Assembly: GCA_006969625.1 (NCBI GenBank)
Contig: CP030885.1
Coordinates: forward strand, 1,178,001-1,242,000
From: Rhodospirillaceae bacterium
Lineage (GTDB): Bacteria > Pseudomonadota > Alphaproteobacteria > Kiloniellales > DSM-21159
Length of the DNA: 64,000 nt
Direction: 5' to 3'
Below the pieces are notes generated by a model that saw only the letters and a list, made by a program, of their open reading frames with translations, was not told the DNA's origin and searched no databases. The translations under genes and the position numbers were made by a program. This document shows, one piece after another, positions 42,042 through 50,956 of this stretch. The first letter of the stretch is position 1; each line of letters starts with the position of its first letter.

Positions 42042-43034
42042 CTACAGCCACTTTAGGCGTCGGAACAGCCAGTATTCGCCGAGCGCCAGCCCCAGCAGCA
42101 CGAGACAAACGGCGAGAAAGCCGAAGGGGCTGTCGTCGCCGGGGATGCCGGCCAGGTTGATGCCGAGCAGGCCGGTGACGAAGGACAGCGGCAGGAAGAT
42201 GCCGGCGACGATCGAGAGCATGTAGAGCCGCCGGTTGGTCCGCTCCGAGGTGCGCGCCAGGGCCTGCTCCTGCAGCATCGCCGCACGCTCCCAGACGAAG
42301 TTCAGGTGCTCGACCAGGCGTGTCACCTCGTCGGCCGTCTCCTGCAGATTGAGCCGGTCCGTCTCCGTCACCCACTCCGGCGGCATGGTCGCCAAGCGCT
42401 GCAGGGCATCGCGCTGCGGCGCCACGAAGCGGCGCAAGGCGAGGGCGCGGTGGCGCAGCTCCAGCAACTCGCCGCGCACCTCCTCGTCGTGTCCCGCCTC
42501 CACCTCGGACTCCAGCGCGTCCAGCCGCTCGTCCATCGCCGTGACGACCGGGCCGGCGTTCTCGGTCAGCAGATCGGCCAGCTCGGCGACGAAGGCGCCG
42601 GGCTTCTGGGGCCCGTGCCCGGCCTCGAGCACCGCCTCCAGGTCGGCCACCGCGCGCAGCCGGCGCAGCACCACGCTGACCACGCGCCGGTCCTCCACCC
42701 AAAGGCGGATCGAGACCATGTCCTCGGGGTCGGCGCCGGGATTGAGATTGACGCCGCGCAGGATCAGCAGCGTGCCGGCGCGCGTCCGCGTGCCGGCCGG
42801 ATAGGCGGCGCTGCGCGGGCGGGTTTCCATGTCCAGCACCGCCTCGACGGCGAGCGGCGGTAGCTGTAACCGCTCGCGCAGCCAGCGCCCGGTGTCGGGC
42901 GCATGGCGGTCGAGGTGGATCCAGGAGATACCCCGCGGGTCGAGCTCCTCGAGCCGGACGCGCCGCCGCTGGGGCGGCTCCAGATCGAAGCAGGCGAGCA
43001 GGGGCGGCGCGGATTCCAGGGGCGATTCGGACAT
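42042..43034 (-). CDS. CorA-superfamily metal transporter (ZntB-like)
   Basis: The 330-aa protein has a large soluble N-terminal domain (1-265, long coiled-coil-like helix with LDALESEVEAGHDEEVRGEL), two C-terminal membrane helices and the loop motif FVTGLLGINLAGIPG, in which GIN replaces CorA's GMN. This is typical of zinc/divalent-ion transporter ZntB. It forms a pentamer. It sits directly downstream (13 bp) of the RimK-like gene and may be in one operon. Confidence 0.9.
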   Translation of the reverse strand: MSESPLESAPPLLACFDLEPPQRRRVRLEELDPRGISWIHLDRHAPDTGRWLRERLQLPPLAVEAVLDMETRPRSAAYPAGTRTRAGTLLILRGVNLNPGADPEDMVSIRLWVEDRRVVSVVLRRLRAVADLEAVLEAGHGPQKPGAFVAELADLLTENAGPVVTAMDERLDALESEVEAGHDEEVRGELLELRHRALALRRFVAPQRDALQRLATMPPEWVTETDRLNLQETADEVTRLVEHLNFVWERAAMLQEQALARTSERTNRRLYMLSIVAGIFLPLSFVTGLLGINLAGIPGDDSPFGFLAVCLVLLGLALGEYWLFRRLKWL

Positions 43035-43047
43035 GACGGAGGCGAGT

Positions 43048-44520
43048 CTAGCGCGCTTCGATGCGCCGGACGAACTCTTGCAGCAGGGTCTCGTAAAGGG
43101 CGTCGCCCAGAACCTTGTCTTCGACGCCGCGCTCCAGGTTCGGGTTGTCGTTGATCTCGATGACGAAGACGCCACGCTCGTTCTGCTTCAGGTCGACGCC
43201 ATAGAGCCCGTCGCCGACCAGGTTGGCGGCCTTCAAGGCGGTCTCGACCACCTGGGTCGGCGCCTCTTCGACGGCGAGGGTGCGGAAGCCGCCCTCGTCG
43301 AAGCGTCCGCCCGGCTCGTGGCGAATGATCTGCCAGTGGTTGCCGGCCATCATGTATTGGCTGACGAACAGCGGCTTGCGGCCGAGCACGCCGACCCGCC
43401 AGTCGTACTCGGTGTACATGTACTCCTGCGCCAGGATCAGCTCCGAGCGCTTGAGCAGCTCGCGGGCCTGGCGCTGCAACTCGCCGCGGTCCTGCGCCTT
43501 GACCACGCCGCGCGAGAAGGAGCCGTCGGGGATCTTCAGCACCAGGGGGAAGCCGAGCGTTTCGGCCTCCAGGATGCTCGTGCGGTCGAGGATCAGGCTC
43601 TTGGGCGCCGGCAGTTTCTGCGCCTGCAGCAGCTCGGCCAGATAGACCTTGTTGGTACAGCGCAGGATGGAGACCGGGTCGTCGATCACCGCCAGCCCCT
43701 CGCGCGCCGCTTTCTTGGCGAAGCGGAAGGTGTGGTTGTCGATGCTCGTGGTCTCGCGGATGAAAAGGGCGTCGTACTCGCCGAGGCGCAGGTAGTCCTT
43801 GCGCTCGACGAGCTCGACGCCGAGCCCCATCTTCTGGCCGACCTGCTGCAGCTTCTTCAAGGTCCGGGGGCTGGACGGCGGCAGCGCCTCCTTCGGATTG
43901 TAGAGCACCGCCAGGGAGTAGCGCGGCTGGCGGCGGCGCTTCGGACTGGTCCAGACGGTGCGCGTATAGCCCTCCAGGGCGCCGAGGAAGATCTCGAACT
44001 GCTCGGGGCTGAGCGCGCTCGGCGCCAGCGGCTTCATCGACCTGATCTGCCATCGCTCGTCCTTGGCGATCTCGACGCGCAGCAGCGGGCAGCGCAGGCG
44101 GTCGAACACCTGGCGGGCGAAGCCGTTGTAGCGGGCCTCGAAGGCCTGGCCGAAGAAGAGGATCAAGGTGAAGGCGCCGCGCGGCGGCTCGCCCGTCCGC
44201 TCGATGTCACGTCGCAGGGCGGCGTTCAGCTCCGGCAGCTCTTCGGCGTAGAGCGTCTTGCGCTGCAGGGTGGTGATGGTCGCGATGCTGGGGATCACCC
44301 GGTGACCGCGCGCCTCGGCCAGCAGCGAGCAGTAGTAGCCGAGGTCCAGGTAGCCGTAGTCGCCAGACAGGTTGATCACGCGCACCTTGGGGCCGCGCGG
44401 GCCGGTTGACGCGAAGCGCTGCGGCTCGCCGACGTACTCCTGCGCCGTCAGCGCCGTGCCTGCGCCGGCCGCCCAGCCCTTGTCGGAGGCCGCCTCGACG
44501 ACGATGACGTGGTTGAGCAA
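43048..44520 (-). CDS. RimK-type ATP-grasp ligase with N-terminal RLAN domain
   Basis: About 490 aa: the N-terminal RLAN domain (to about residue 175; [32 protein letters not shown]) and a C-terminal ATP-grasp (about 200-490; [52 protein letters not shown]). Such enzymes add amino acids such as glutamate to a peptide or protein. No ATG exists near the start; TTG 44520 gives the family length and has GGAG 10 nt upstream, TTG 44556 is a second choice. The GNAT partner is upstream and may add or modify the substrate's end. Confidence 0.88.
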   Translation of the reverse strand: MLNHVIVVEAASDKGWAAGAGTALTAQEYVGEPQRFASTGPRGPKVRVINLSGDYGYLDLGYYCSLLAEARGHRVIPSIATITTLQRKTLYAEELPELNAALRRDIERTGEPPRGAFTLILFFGQAFEARYNGFARQVFDRLRCPLLRVEIAKDERWQIRSMKPLAPSALSPEQFEIFLGALEGYTRTVWTSPKRRRQPRYSLAVLYNPKEALPPSSPRTLKKLQQVGQKMGLGVELVERKDYLRLGEYDALFIRETTSIDNHTFRFAKKAAREGLAVIDDPVSILRCTNKVYLAELLQAQKLPAPKSLILDRTSILEAETLGFPLVLKIPDGSFSRGVVKAQDRGELQRQARELLKRSELILAQEYMYTEYDWRVGVLGRKPLFVSQYMMAGNHWQIIRHEPGGRFDEGGFRTLAVEEAPTQVVETALKAANLVGDGLYGVDLKQNERGVFVIEINDNPNLERGVEDKVLGDALYETLLQEFVRRIEAR

Positions 44521-44563
44521 GGCTTCGGGACTCCGCGCAGCAATGTCGGTGCGCAACGGGGGG

Positions 44564-45022
44564 TCAGGACGAGGGGTTAAGCTGCGTCTCGAAACGGATC
44601 GCCGTCTCGCCGTCTCCATAGTACTCGGGAATCCGTGCGACCTGCCTGAAACCCATCCGCCGATACAGCTCGATGGCCGGCGGATTGTCGGCGCGCACCT
44701 CCAGGCGCAGGCGCCGCCGCCCCAATTCGGTCGCCGCGACCATCGCACTGGTCACCAGCCGGAAGCCGACGCCCTGACCGCGCAGCTCTGGGCGCACGAC
44801 CAGGGAATAGAGCCGGGCGACATCGCTGTTGCGGCGCAGCAGGACAAGGCCATAGCCGGCCAAGACGCCCAGGTCGTCGGCCACCAGGCAGAGCGCGGTC
44901 TGCGGCGAGGCGAGCAGGCGACGCAGGCTGCGGCGGCTCAGGCGATCGCCGGGAAACAGCGCTTCGAGCGCAAGCAAGTCGGGAAGATCGTCGAGGGTCG
45001 CCCGACGAAGGTCCAGTTTCAC
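44564..45022 (-). CDS. GNAT-family N-acetyltransferase
   Basis: The 152-aa protein has the acetyl-CoA binding motif [20 protein letters not shown] (about 86-105) and the late [19 protein letters not shown]. It ends about 40 bp before the RimK-like start (TTG 44520) on the same strand. RLAN-RimK ligases have been noted with GNAT enzymes in comparative work on amidoligases, which suggests a shared pathway of peptide modification. The acceptor is unknown. Confidence 0.9.
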   Translation of the reverse strand: MKLDLRRATLDDLPDLLALEALFPGDRLSRRSLRRLLASPQTALCLVADDLGVLAGYGLVLLRRNSDVARLYSLVVRPELRGQGVGFRLVTSAMVAATELGRRRLRLEVRADNPPAIELYRRMGFRQVARIPEYYGDGETAIRFETQLNPSS

Positions 45023-45273
45023 GCGCGACGGTCTCTCGGCGGAGGTGGGCAGACGAGGCGGCGGTCGGACGAGGCGGCGGTCCCGGCCGAAGGCGCGGCC
45101 CAGTTATCGGCTTGCGCCCGGTCATGTGCAAGTGGCCAAGCTATGCAGGAAATGCGCAGGTCCCGGGCGGCGGCATGCAGGCGCAAAGGGATGACGCGGA
45201 CGATCGGCGCAACGATCTCTGCCTCCTGTGCTCGGCCGCCCGACCGAGGTGCCTAGCGAACAGGAGATCCCGC

Positions 45274-45552
45274 ATGACCGGGAACCTTTCCGACTCTGTG
45301 GCCGTTCCCGCCGACGCCCTGCGCCCGCTTACCGCCCTGCAGTGGCTGGGTGTCGGCTCTGCGGTCCTGTTGCTGGCCGGCACGGCCTTCGCCCTGGTCT
45401 TCGGCCTTTGCTACGGCCTGTCGGCATATGCGGCCTGGACGCCGGCCGCGCTGTTGGCCTCGGAAGCGATCTCCGCCGCGGCAGGCGTCGGCGTGGGAGT
45501 GTGGATGCTGCGACTCGCGCTGCGGGCCGAGCGAGCCTGGGCCGCGGCGTGA
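45274..45552 (+). CDS. small two-helix membrane protein
   Basis: A 92-aa protein with two hydrophobic segments (about 24-52 WLGVGSAVLLLAGTAFALV and 53-80) and a short charged end. ATG 45274 has AGGAGA 7 nt upstream. No family is recognised. It precedes the exchanger gene by 38 bp on the same strand. Confidence 0.65.
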   Translation: MTGNLSDSVAVPADALRPLTALQWLGVGSAVLLLAGTAFALVFGLCYGLSAYAAWTPAALLASEAISAAAGVGVGVWMLRLALRAERAWAAA

Positions 45553-45590
45553 TACCCGCCCCCGCGCCCCCCGCTTCTGAGTGTACCTGA

Positions 45591-46547
45591 ATGCTCGATG
45601 CGCTCTTCGTTCTTGGCGGGCTCGTGCTGCTTTTAGGCGGCGGCGAGGCGCTGGTGCGCGGCGCCGTGTCGATTGCCCGGCGGCTCGGCGTCTCGCCCCT
45701 GGTGATCGGTCTGACCCTCGTCGGCTTCGGCACCTCGGCGCCGGAGCTGACCACCAGCCTGCAGGCGGCGCTCGGCGGTGCGCCGGGTATCGCGGTCGGC
45801 AACGTCGTCGGCTCGAACATCGCCAACCTGCTGCTGATCCTGGGTCTGGCGGCACTGGTGGCGCCGATCGCCGTCGACCGGCGGGCGCTGAAGCGCGACG
45901 GCAGCATGCTGGTGGCAACGACGCTGGGGGTCGGCGCGCTGTTGATCTTCGACCTGACGAGCCGGCCGCTGGGGCTGGCGATGGTCGCCTTCCTGGTCGC
46001 CTACGTGGTCTTCGTCTATCTGGCCGAGCGGCGGGCCACGGCGGATGCCTCCGCCGCCCTGCACGTGGAGGAGGCGGCGGCAGTGGCGCCCGCCGGCTGG
46101 GGGCTGAGCCTCGTCCTGGCGCTGGGCGGCCTGGTCGGCGTCGTCGGCGGCGCCAGCCTGCTGGTCGAGGGCGCGGTGGCGCTGGCCACCCGCGCCGGCG
46201 TCTCCGAGACGCTGATCGGCCTGACACTGGTCGCGGTCGGCACCTCGCTGCCGGAGCTGGCGACCTCCGCCATCGCCGCCCGGCGCGGCCAGGGCGAGGT
46301 GGCGCTCGGCAACCTCGTCGGCTCCAACATCTTCAACCTGCTCGGCATCCTCGGCGTCACCGCGGCCGTCACGCCGCTCGCCGTGCCGCCCGAGATCGCC
46401 GCCCTGGACGCCTGGGTGATGGGCGCGGTCACCGCGCTGGCGCTGCTGCTGGCGGTCACCGGGCAGCGGGTGACGCGCGGCGAGGGAGCGCTACTGCTCG
46501 CCCTCTATGCCGGCTATGTCGCTTATCTGGCTCTGGCTCAGAGCTAG
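45591..46547 (+). CDS. CaCA-family calcium/sodium antiporter
   Basis: A 318-aa membrane exchanger with both alpha-repeat motifs: GFGTSAPELTTSLQAAL plus GNVVGSNIANLL (first half) and AVGTSLPELATSAIAAR plus GNLVGSNIFNLLGILG (second half). About ten helices are present. It moves calcium against sodium or proton across the inner membrane. No regulator is evident. Confidence 0.93.
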   Translation: MLDALFVLGGLVLLLGGGEALVRGAVSIARRLGVSPLVIGLTLVGFGTSAPELTTSLQAALGGAPGIAVGNVVGSNIANLLLILGLAALVAPIAVDRRALKRDGSMLVATTLGVGALLIFDLTSRPLGLAMVAFLVAYVVFVYLAERRATADASAALHVEEAAAVAPAGWGLSLVLALGGLVGVVGGASLLVEGAVALATRAGVSETLIGLTLVAVGTSLPELATSAIAARRGQGEVALGNLVGSNIFNLLGILGVTAAVTPLAVPPEIAALDAWVMGAVTALALLLAVTGQRVTRGEGALLLALYAGYVAYLALAQS

Positions 46548-46562
46548 CCTGCGGTCGGTCGT

Positions 46563-46877
46563 CTAGTCGGTCGGCAGGCGCGGGGGCCCGGCGCCGCTGC
46601 CTTCCATCGCCTGACAGCGGGCCTGGGCGCGCTGGACGAACAGCTCCTTTTGCGCCGCCATGCCGGGATTGTCGGCCACCATCCGCTCGATCTGCGCCGT
46701 CTCGCGGGCGATGCACTGGGCGACCGGATCGTTGGGGTCGGCGACCTCTTGTGTCTGCTGCGGGAACAAGTCGTCCCAATGCTGCAGGGTCAGCACGGCG
46801 ACGACGCCGGCGATCACCGCGAGCGCCAGCAGGCGTGCGACGGGCCGGTCGAGAAAGCTGTCGGAGGGCTCGGCCAT
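46563..46877 (-). CDS. hypothetical membrane-anchored protein
   Basis: The 104-aa protein has one N-terminal membrane helix (LLALAVIAGVVAVLTLQHW, about 16-34) and a soluble end with two cysteines (AQCIARETAQ and RAQARCQAMEG), possibly forming a disulfide. No family is recognised. It is convergent with the exchanger gene and divergent from moaA. Confidence 0.6.
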   Translation of the reverse strand: MAEPSDSFLDRPVARLLALAVIAGVVAVLTLQHWDDLFPQQTQEVADPNDPVAQCIARETAQIERMVADNPGMAAQKELFVQRAQARCQAMEGSGAGPPRLPTD

Positions 46878-47076
46878 GGCCGGTTTCTAGAATGCGCCGC
46901 GACTCTCGGCAAGCGGTCGGCGCGCCGCGGCCGTCATCCGCCCGTCATTTCCCGCAGCCATTTTGGGGGCGAAATCCCGGGTCGGGGTCGTTATGTTCAA
47001 CTGGAAAGCTCGCTGCCGCCCACGGCAGACTGGGCGAAACCGCGCCAGAACGGACCAGTTCGGAGGGATCGAGGGT

Positions 47077-48204
47077 ATGGACGAGAGCGTCCGCACGCCA
47101 CACGTCGCCAACGATGCGGACTTCGCAGGCCCGCAGACCGGGGCGGCCGCCCCGCCCGAAGCCCCGCTCGACGCCGCCGGGATGCCGGCGCCGCTGGGCC
47201 GCGAGGCGCCGCTGATCGACCCCTTCCAGCGCCGCATCTCCTACCTGCGCGTCTCGGTCACCGACCGCTGCGACTTCCGCTGCGTCTACTGCATGAGCGA
47301 GGACATGACCTTCCTGCCCAAGCGGGAGGTCCTGAGCCTGGAGGAGCTCGACCGGCTGTGCAGCGCCTTCGTGCACCTGGGCGTGCGCAAGTTGCGGCTG
47401 ACCGGCGGCGAGCCGCTGGTGCGCCGCAACATCATGTGGCTGTTCCGCCGCCTGGGCCGCCACCTGGAAAGCGGCGAGCTGGACGAGCTGACGGTCACCA
47501 CCAACGGCAGCCAGCTCCCGAAGCTGGCGGACGAGCTCTATGCGGCCGGCGTGCGGCGCGTCAACGTCTCGCTCGACACGCTCGACCCGGACAAGTTCAC
47601 CGCCATCACCCGCTGGGGCAAGTTCGACCGGGTCATGGAGGGGATGGAGGCAGCCAAGCGCGCCGGCCTCAAGGTCAAGGTCAACGCCGTGGCGCTGAAG
47701 GGCGTCAACGACGACGAGGTGCACCGCCTGGTCGAGTGGGCCGGCGCCGAGGGCTTCGACCTGACCTTCATCGAGGTCATGCCGATGGGCGACATCGGCA
47801 CCGAGCAGCGCATCGGCCAGTACTGGCCGCTGACCCTGGTGCGCAGCGAGTTGGCCGAGCGTTGGACGCTGGAGGAGATCGCCTACAAGTCGGGCGGCCC
47901 GGCGCGCTACTGGCAGGTCGTGGAGACCGGCCAGAAGCTCGGCTTCATCACGCCGCTGACCCACAACTTCTGCGAATCCTGCAACCGGGTGCGCCTGACC
48001 TGCACCGGCACGCTCTACATGTGCCTGGGCCAGGACGACGCTGCCGACCTGCGCGAGGTGCTGCGCCGCACCGACGACGACGGCGAGCTGGTCGCCGCCA
48101 TCCGCGAGGCGATCACCCGCAAGCCGAAGGGCCACGACTTCGTCATCGACCGCCGCCGCGGCACCCGCGGCGCCAGCCGCCACATGAGCGTCACCGGCGG
48201 CTAG
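47077..48204 (+). CDS. moaA: GTP 3',8-cyclase MoaA
   Basis: A 375-aa radical-SAM enzyme that begins molybdopterin synthesis. The SAM cluster ligands are Cys65, Cys69, Cys72 ([12 protein letters not shown]), the second [4Fe-4S] is held by Cys299, Cys302 and Cys316 ([13 protein letters not shown]), and it ends with the functional SVTGG tail. ATG 47077 has GGAGGG upstream; the first ~40 residues are an Ala/Pro-rich leader not in the core family. It supplies the cofactor to the Mo hydroxylase at the window start, among others. Confidence 0.95.
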   Translation: MDESVRTPHVANDADFAGPQTGAAAPPEAPLDAAGMPAPLGREAPLIDPFQRRISYLRVSVTDRCDFRCVYCMSEDMTFLPKREVLSLEELDRLCSAFVHLGVRKLRLTGGEPLVRRNIMWLFRRLGRHLESGELDELTVTTNGSQLPKLADELYAAGVRRVNVSLDTLDPDKFTAITRWGKFDRVMEGMEAAKRAGLKVKVNAVALKGVNDDEVHRLVEWAGAEGFDLTFIEVMPMGDIGTEQRIGQYWPLTLVRSELAERWTLEEIAYKSGGPARYWQVVETGQKLGFITPLTHNFCESCNRVRLTCTGTLYMCLGQDDAADLREVLRRTDDDGELVAAIREAITRKPKGHDFVIDRRRGTRGASRHMSVTGG

Positions 48205-48327
48205 CGAGCACCGGCGCGCTGGAGGCGGGCGCTGGCGGGGCGGCGGCGAAGCGCCTAGGCCATACACTCATAAAAGTCTTTGAGCGACGCGGCGTGGCAT
48301 GATTCACCATGGCAAAGGAGATTTGCC

Positions 48328-48690
48328 ATGGCGAACTACGCGCTGACGGATTTCGAGTGGTCGGTGATCCAGCCGCTGTTGCCGAACAAGCCGCGCGGGG
48401 TTCCGCGGGTCGACGACCGGCGGGTGCTGAACGGGATCTTCTGGGTGTTGCGCACGGGCGCGCCGTGGCGCGCTCTGCCCAAGGATTTCGGCCCCTACAC
48501 GACCTGCTACAACCGCTTCGTGCGGTGGCGCAAGGCCGGCGTGTTCGACCGGATTATGGCTGCGGTCACAGAAGCTTACGACGGCGAGGTGCAGATGATC
48601 GACACCACCTCGGTGCGCGTTCATCAGCACGCGGCGAACGCAAAAAAAGCCACCCGGATCGCTGTATGGGCCGCTCGCGCGGCGGCCTGA
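48328..48690 (+). CDS. IS5-family transposase, frame A
   Basis: A 120-codon first frame: MANYALTDFEWSVIQPLLPN, WVLRTGAPWRALPKDFGPY and MIDTTSVRVHQHAAN, with the first Asp of the DDE triad in MIDTTSVR. After the A-run at 48642-48648 the frame loses family similarity and stops at 48690. ATG 48328 is preferred; the -1 slip leads into frame B. The frame A stretch alone is not a full transposase. Confidence 0.85.
   Translation: MANYALTDFEWSVIQPLLPNKPRGVPRVDDRRVLNGIFWVLRTGAPWRALPKDFGPYTTCYNRFVRWRKAGVFDRIMAAVTEAYDGEVQMIDTTSVRVHQHAANAKKATRIAVWAARAAA
48642..48649 (+). promoter_or_regulatory. AAAAAAAG slippery site for -1 frameshifting
   Basis: Seven A followed by G at the point where transposase similarity passes from frame A to frame B. 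This is the common frameshift signal of IS427-group IS5 elements. The alternative is a natural single-base deletion in an older ORF. Confidence 0.7.
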
Positions 48691-49094
48691 CCACCAAGGT
48701 GCACGCGCTCACCGACGCGCGCGGCTTGCCGCTGATCCTCACCCTGAGCCCGGGACAGGCGGGCGATTGCCCCGGCGCCGCCGACCTGCTCGACCGCCTG
48801 CAGCCGGGCATGATCGTGCTGGCGGACAAGGCCTACGACGCCGACTGGCTGCGACGGGCCATCGAGGCGGCCGGCGCCGCCCCCAACATCCCGGCGATGC
48901 CGCACCGCAAGTGGAAACCCTGCTTCAGCCCGCGACTCTACCGCCAGCGCAACCGCATCGAGCGATTCTTCAACCGCATCAAACACTTCCGCCGCGTCGC
49001 CACGCGCTACGAAAAACACGCCGCCAACTACCTCGCCATGCTCAAGCTCGCCGCCATCCAAATCTGGCTGCAAACTTACGAGTCCATGGCCTAG
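48649..49094 (+). CDS. IS5-family transposase, frame B (C-terminal catalytic part)
   Basis: The -1 frame continues with MGRSRGGLTTKVHALTDARG, ADKAYDADWLRRAIEAAGA (second Asp) and RQRNRIERFFNRIKHFRRVA (catalytic Glu), ending QIWLQTYESMA. It is reached by a slip on A7G (48642-48649) from frame A. The stop TAG (49092-49094) is built from the flanking TA, so the transposase's own stop lies at the IS junction. Product and frame A together would be an intact DDE transposase. Confidence 0.85.
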
Positions 49095-49171
49095 GGGGCT
49101 CAGCTTGAACGTACCGCGTCGATATGTAACCTTTGGTGGTCCACCCTGACATTCTGACAGGAGCCGGTGGA

Positions 49172-49843
49172 ATGCGTTGGCGGTTTCTCCCCTACCTATC
49201 CTGTGGCATCGTCGCTTGCCTAATTAGCTTCCCGACCGGCTCGTATCCGCAAGAGCGTGACCTGCCTGAAGAGGTGCGCGCGCTTGCCGTCGTCTGCTCA
49301 AGCGGAGCAAGCGTCCAGGCTCGTGGCGATATCGAGGCCGGGATCAACCGCTTTTTTGGGAAGGCGCTCGAGGTCGAGGGCGAGTATGACGTTTCCAAGA
49401 GCGAGACAGAGTTCCTTGCCACCTTCGAGGAAGAGCAGTTGCGCCTGGAGGCACGGAAAATTTACAACGACTGTGTCCTGGGAGCGTTACGCATGGTCTA
49501 CAACCTCAAGGAAGAGCAAGCGCTAGGAAAGGCGGAAACACCAATACTTGTTCCGCAAAATCTTTCTACAATACCACTTAACAAAAAATTTGCGATGAGA
49601 GCAGGCGACACATTTCAGCTATCAGGAGGTGGAATTCTTAGCTTAAATCGCTCATATGCTGCCGACTGTAAATACGCTTATTTTACGTTTGCGCGAGACG
49701 GGAACAGATTTTTGTTCCAGCTGACTCACCTAAAATCAGATAGATTGGATAAACGCGGATGTTATATTTTCCGCTATGGGCATCGTCAATATAATGATGC
49801 AAATAAAACTTGCGTATTTTCTTTGGAGTACAAATGCGAATGA
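49172..49843 (+). CDS. AT-rich hypothetical exported protein between IS copies
   Basis: A 223-aa protein beginning MRWRFLPYLSCGIVACLISF, a signal peptide with a possible lipobox (YLSC or IVAC). The mature part holds SSGASVQARGDIEAG and, in its C-terminal half, several cysteines (AADCKY, KRGCYIF, KTCVFSLEYKCE) that could form disulfides. ATG 49172 has AGGAG 8 nt upstream. The second half of the gene (from about 49500) is much more AT-rich than its surroundings, a sign of transfer. It lies between an intact IS and a truncated copy of the same IS. I do not recognise the family. Confidence 0.65.
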   Translation: MRWRFLPYLSCGIVACLISFPTGSYPQERDLPEEVRALAVVCSSGASVQARGDIEAGINRFFGKALEVEGEYDVSKSETEFLATFEEEQLRLEARKIYNDCVLGALRMVYNLKEEQALGKAETPILVPQNLSTIPLNKKFAMRAGDTFQLSGGGILSLNRSYAADCKYAYFTFARDGNRFLFQLTHLKSDRLDKRGCYIFRYGHRQYNDANKTCVFSLEYKCE

Positions 49844-49983
49844 GCGGGCAATGTACGAACAAATGAAGGAAGCGGCGACTTTCCTGGGTATGAGGTGGCC
49901 ACGCCCCTGAGGCGCGCACGACTCTTGACGGTCACGCGTCTCAGCGGCTCCACAAACTGTCAGGGCAATACCGTCTCACCACA

Positions 49984-50305
49984 CCCCGGCGCCGCCGACC
50001 TGCTCGACCGCCTGCAGCCGGGCACGATCCTGCTGGCGGACAAGGCCTACGACGCCGACTGGCTGCGACGGGCCATCGAGGCGGCCGGCGCCGCCGCCGA
50101 CATCCCCGCCATGCCGCAGCGCAAGCAAAAACCCCGCTTCAACGCGCGGCTCTACCGGCAGCGCAACCGCATCGAGCGATTCTTCAACCGCATCAAACAC
50201 TTCCGCCGCGTCGCCACGCGCTACAAAAAACACGCCGCCAACTACCTCGCCATGCTCAAGCTCGCCGCCATCCAAATCTGGCTGCAAACTTACGAGTCCA
50301 TGGCC
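49984..50305 (+). mobile_element. truncated 3' copy of the IS5-family element
   Basis: 322 bp matching 48770-49091 of the intact copy from CCCCGGCGCC to the right end without length change, with scattered substitutions. It includes the end of frame B (from GAADLLDRLQPG) and the right inverted repeat, ending ATGGCC before TA at 50306-50307. The 5' part is missing; the left break at 49984 has no IS end. Confidence 0.85.
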
Positions 50306-50307
50306 TA

Positions 50308-50956
50308 GGCTCCGGACCCACATTTGGGGTACCCTGCGGCCTGGAGTATGAGTCGATGCCCCTAGATCTAGGGGGTACGCGATGACAGATCACTATTTCT
50401 GGCTGATCTAGGCGCAGTTCGCCCGGCTGGCGCCGCTGCTTGCGAACAAGCCACGCGGGGTGCCGCGGGTCGACAACCGCCGCGTGACCGGCGGCATCGT
50501 CCATGGCCTGAAGTCGGGCGGCCGTCGGGTCGACGCGCCGGCCGTCTATGGCCTGCCCAAGACCCTCTACAACAGACCCGGTACAACCGTTTCGTCCGCT
50601 GGGCCGAGAAGGGGGTCTGGCACGAGGTGGTCCGGGCCCTCGCCGCGGCCGGCGGCCCGCCGCCGGAGCTGCTGATCGACAGCGCAGCGGTCAAGGCGCA
50701 CCGCTGCGCCGCCGGCGCTAAAGGGGGGAGCGGACGCAGGCGATAGGCCGCTCGCGCGGCGGGCGGACGACCAAGATCCACGCGCTGGTCGACCTGGACT
50801 GCCGGCCCGTCGCCTTCCATCTGATCGGCCGCCTCAAGGAGCTCCGCCGCATCGCCACCCGGTACGACCGCCTCGCCCGAAACTTGCTCGCCGCCGTCTG
50901 CATCGCCGCCGTCTGCATCGCCGCCATCGTCAGCTATTGGTTATGAGGTCGGAGCC
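50308..50956 (+). mobile_element. decayed second IS5-family element, abutting the truncated IS
   Basis: The ends GGCTCCGGACCC (50308) and, inward from the right, GGCTCCGACC (50956) are inverted repeats, flanked by TA (50306-50307 and 50957-50958). The left TA is shared with the right end of the truncated IS, so the two stand end to end. The length of 649 bp is about 200 bp below a normal element because of internal deletion. Confidence 0.75.
50382..50946 (+). pseudogene. IS5-family transposase pseudogene
   Basis: From ATG 50382 the product starts MTDHYFWLI then meets TAG at 50409-50411; similarity continues as AQFARLAPLLANKPRGVPRV, with later frameshifts. The DDE middle is deleted: IHALVDLDCRPVAFHLI jumps to ELRRIATRYDRLARNLL. 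A 15-bp exact tandem duplication (50891-50905 and 50906-50920) repeats CIAAV near the end. The gene ends SYWL and TGA at 50944-50946. It cannot make transposase. Confidence 0.85.

Larger units (their letters stand above)
48258..49091 (+). mobile_element. complete IS5-family (IS427-like group) insertion sequence
   Basis: 834 bp, flanked by TA (48256-48257 and 49092-49093). The ends are inverted repeats: GGCCATACACTCATAAA on the left and, reading inward from the right, GGCCATGGACTCGTAAG (13 of 17 match). It encodes a transposase split into two frames with an A7G slip site. Size, TA target and the two-frame layout are those of the IS427 group. A truncated copy of the same element lies at 49984-50305. 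Confidence 0.85.

Noticed and set aside
50891..50920. Possible short-repeat or CRISPR-like array
   Set aside because: It is only two copies of 15 bp inside a transposase pseudogene with no spacer. No CRISPR array was seen anywhere in the window.
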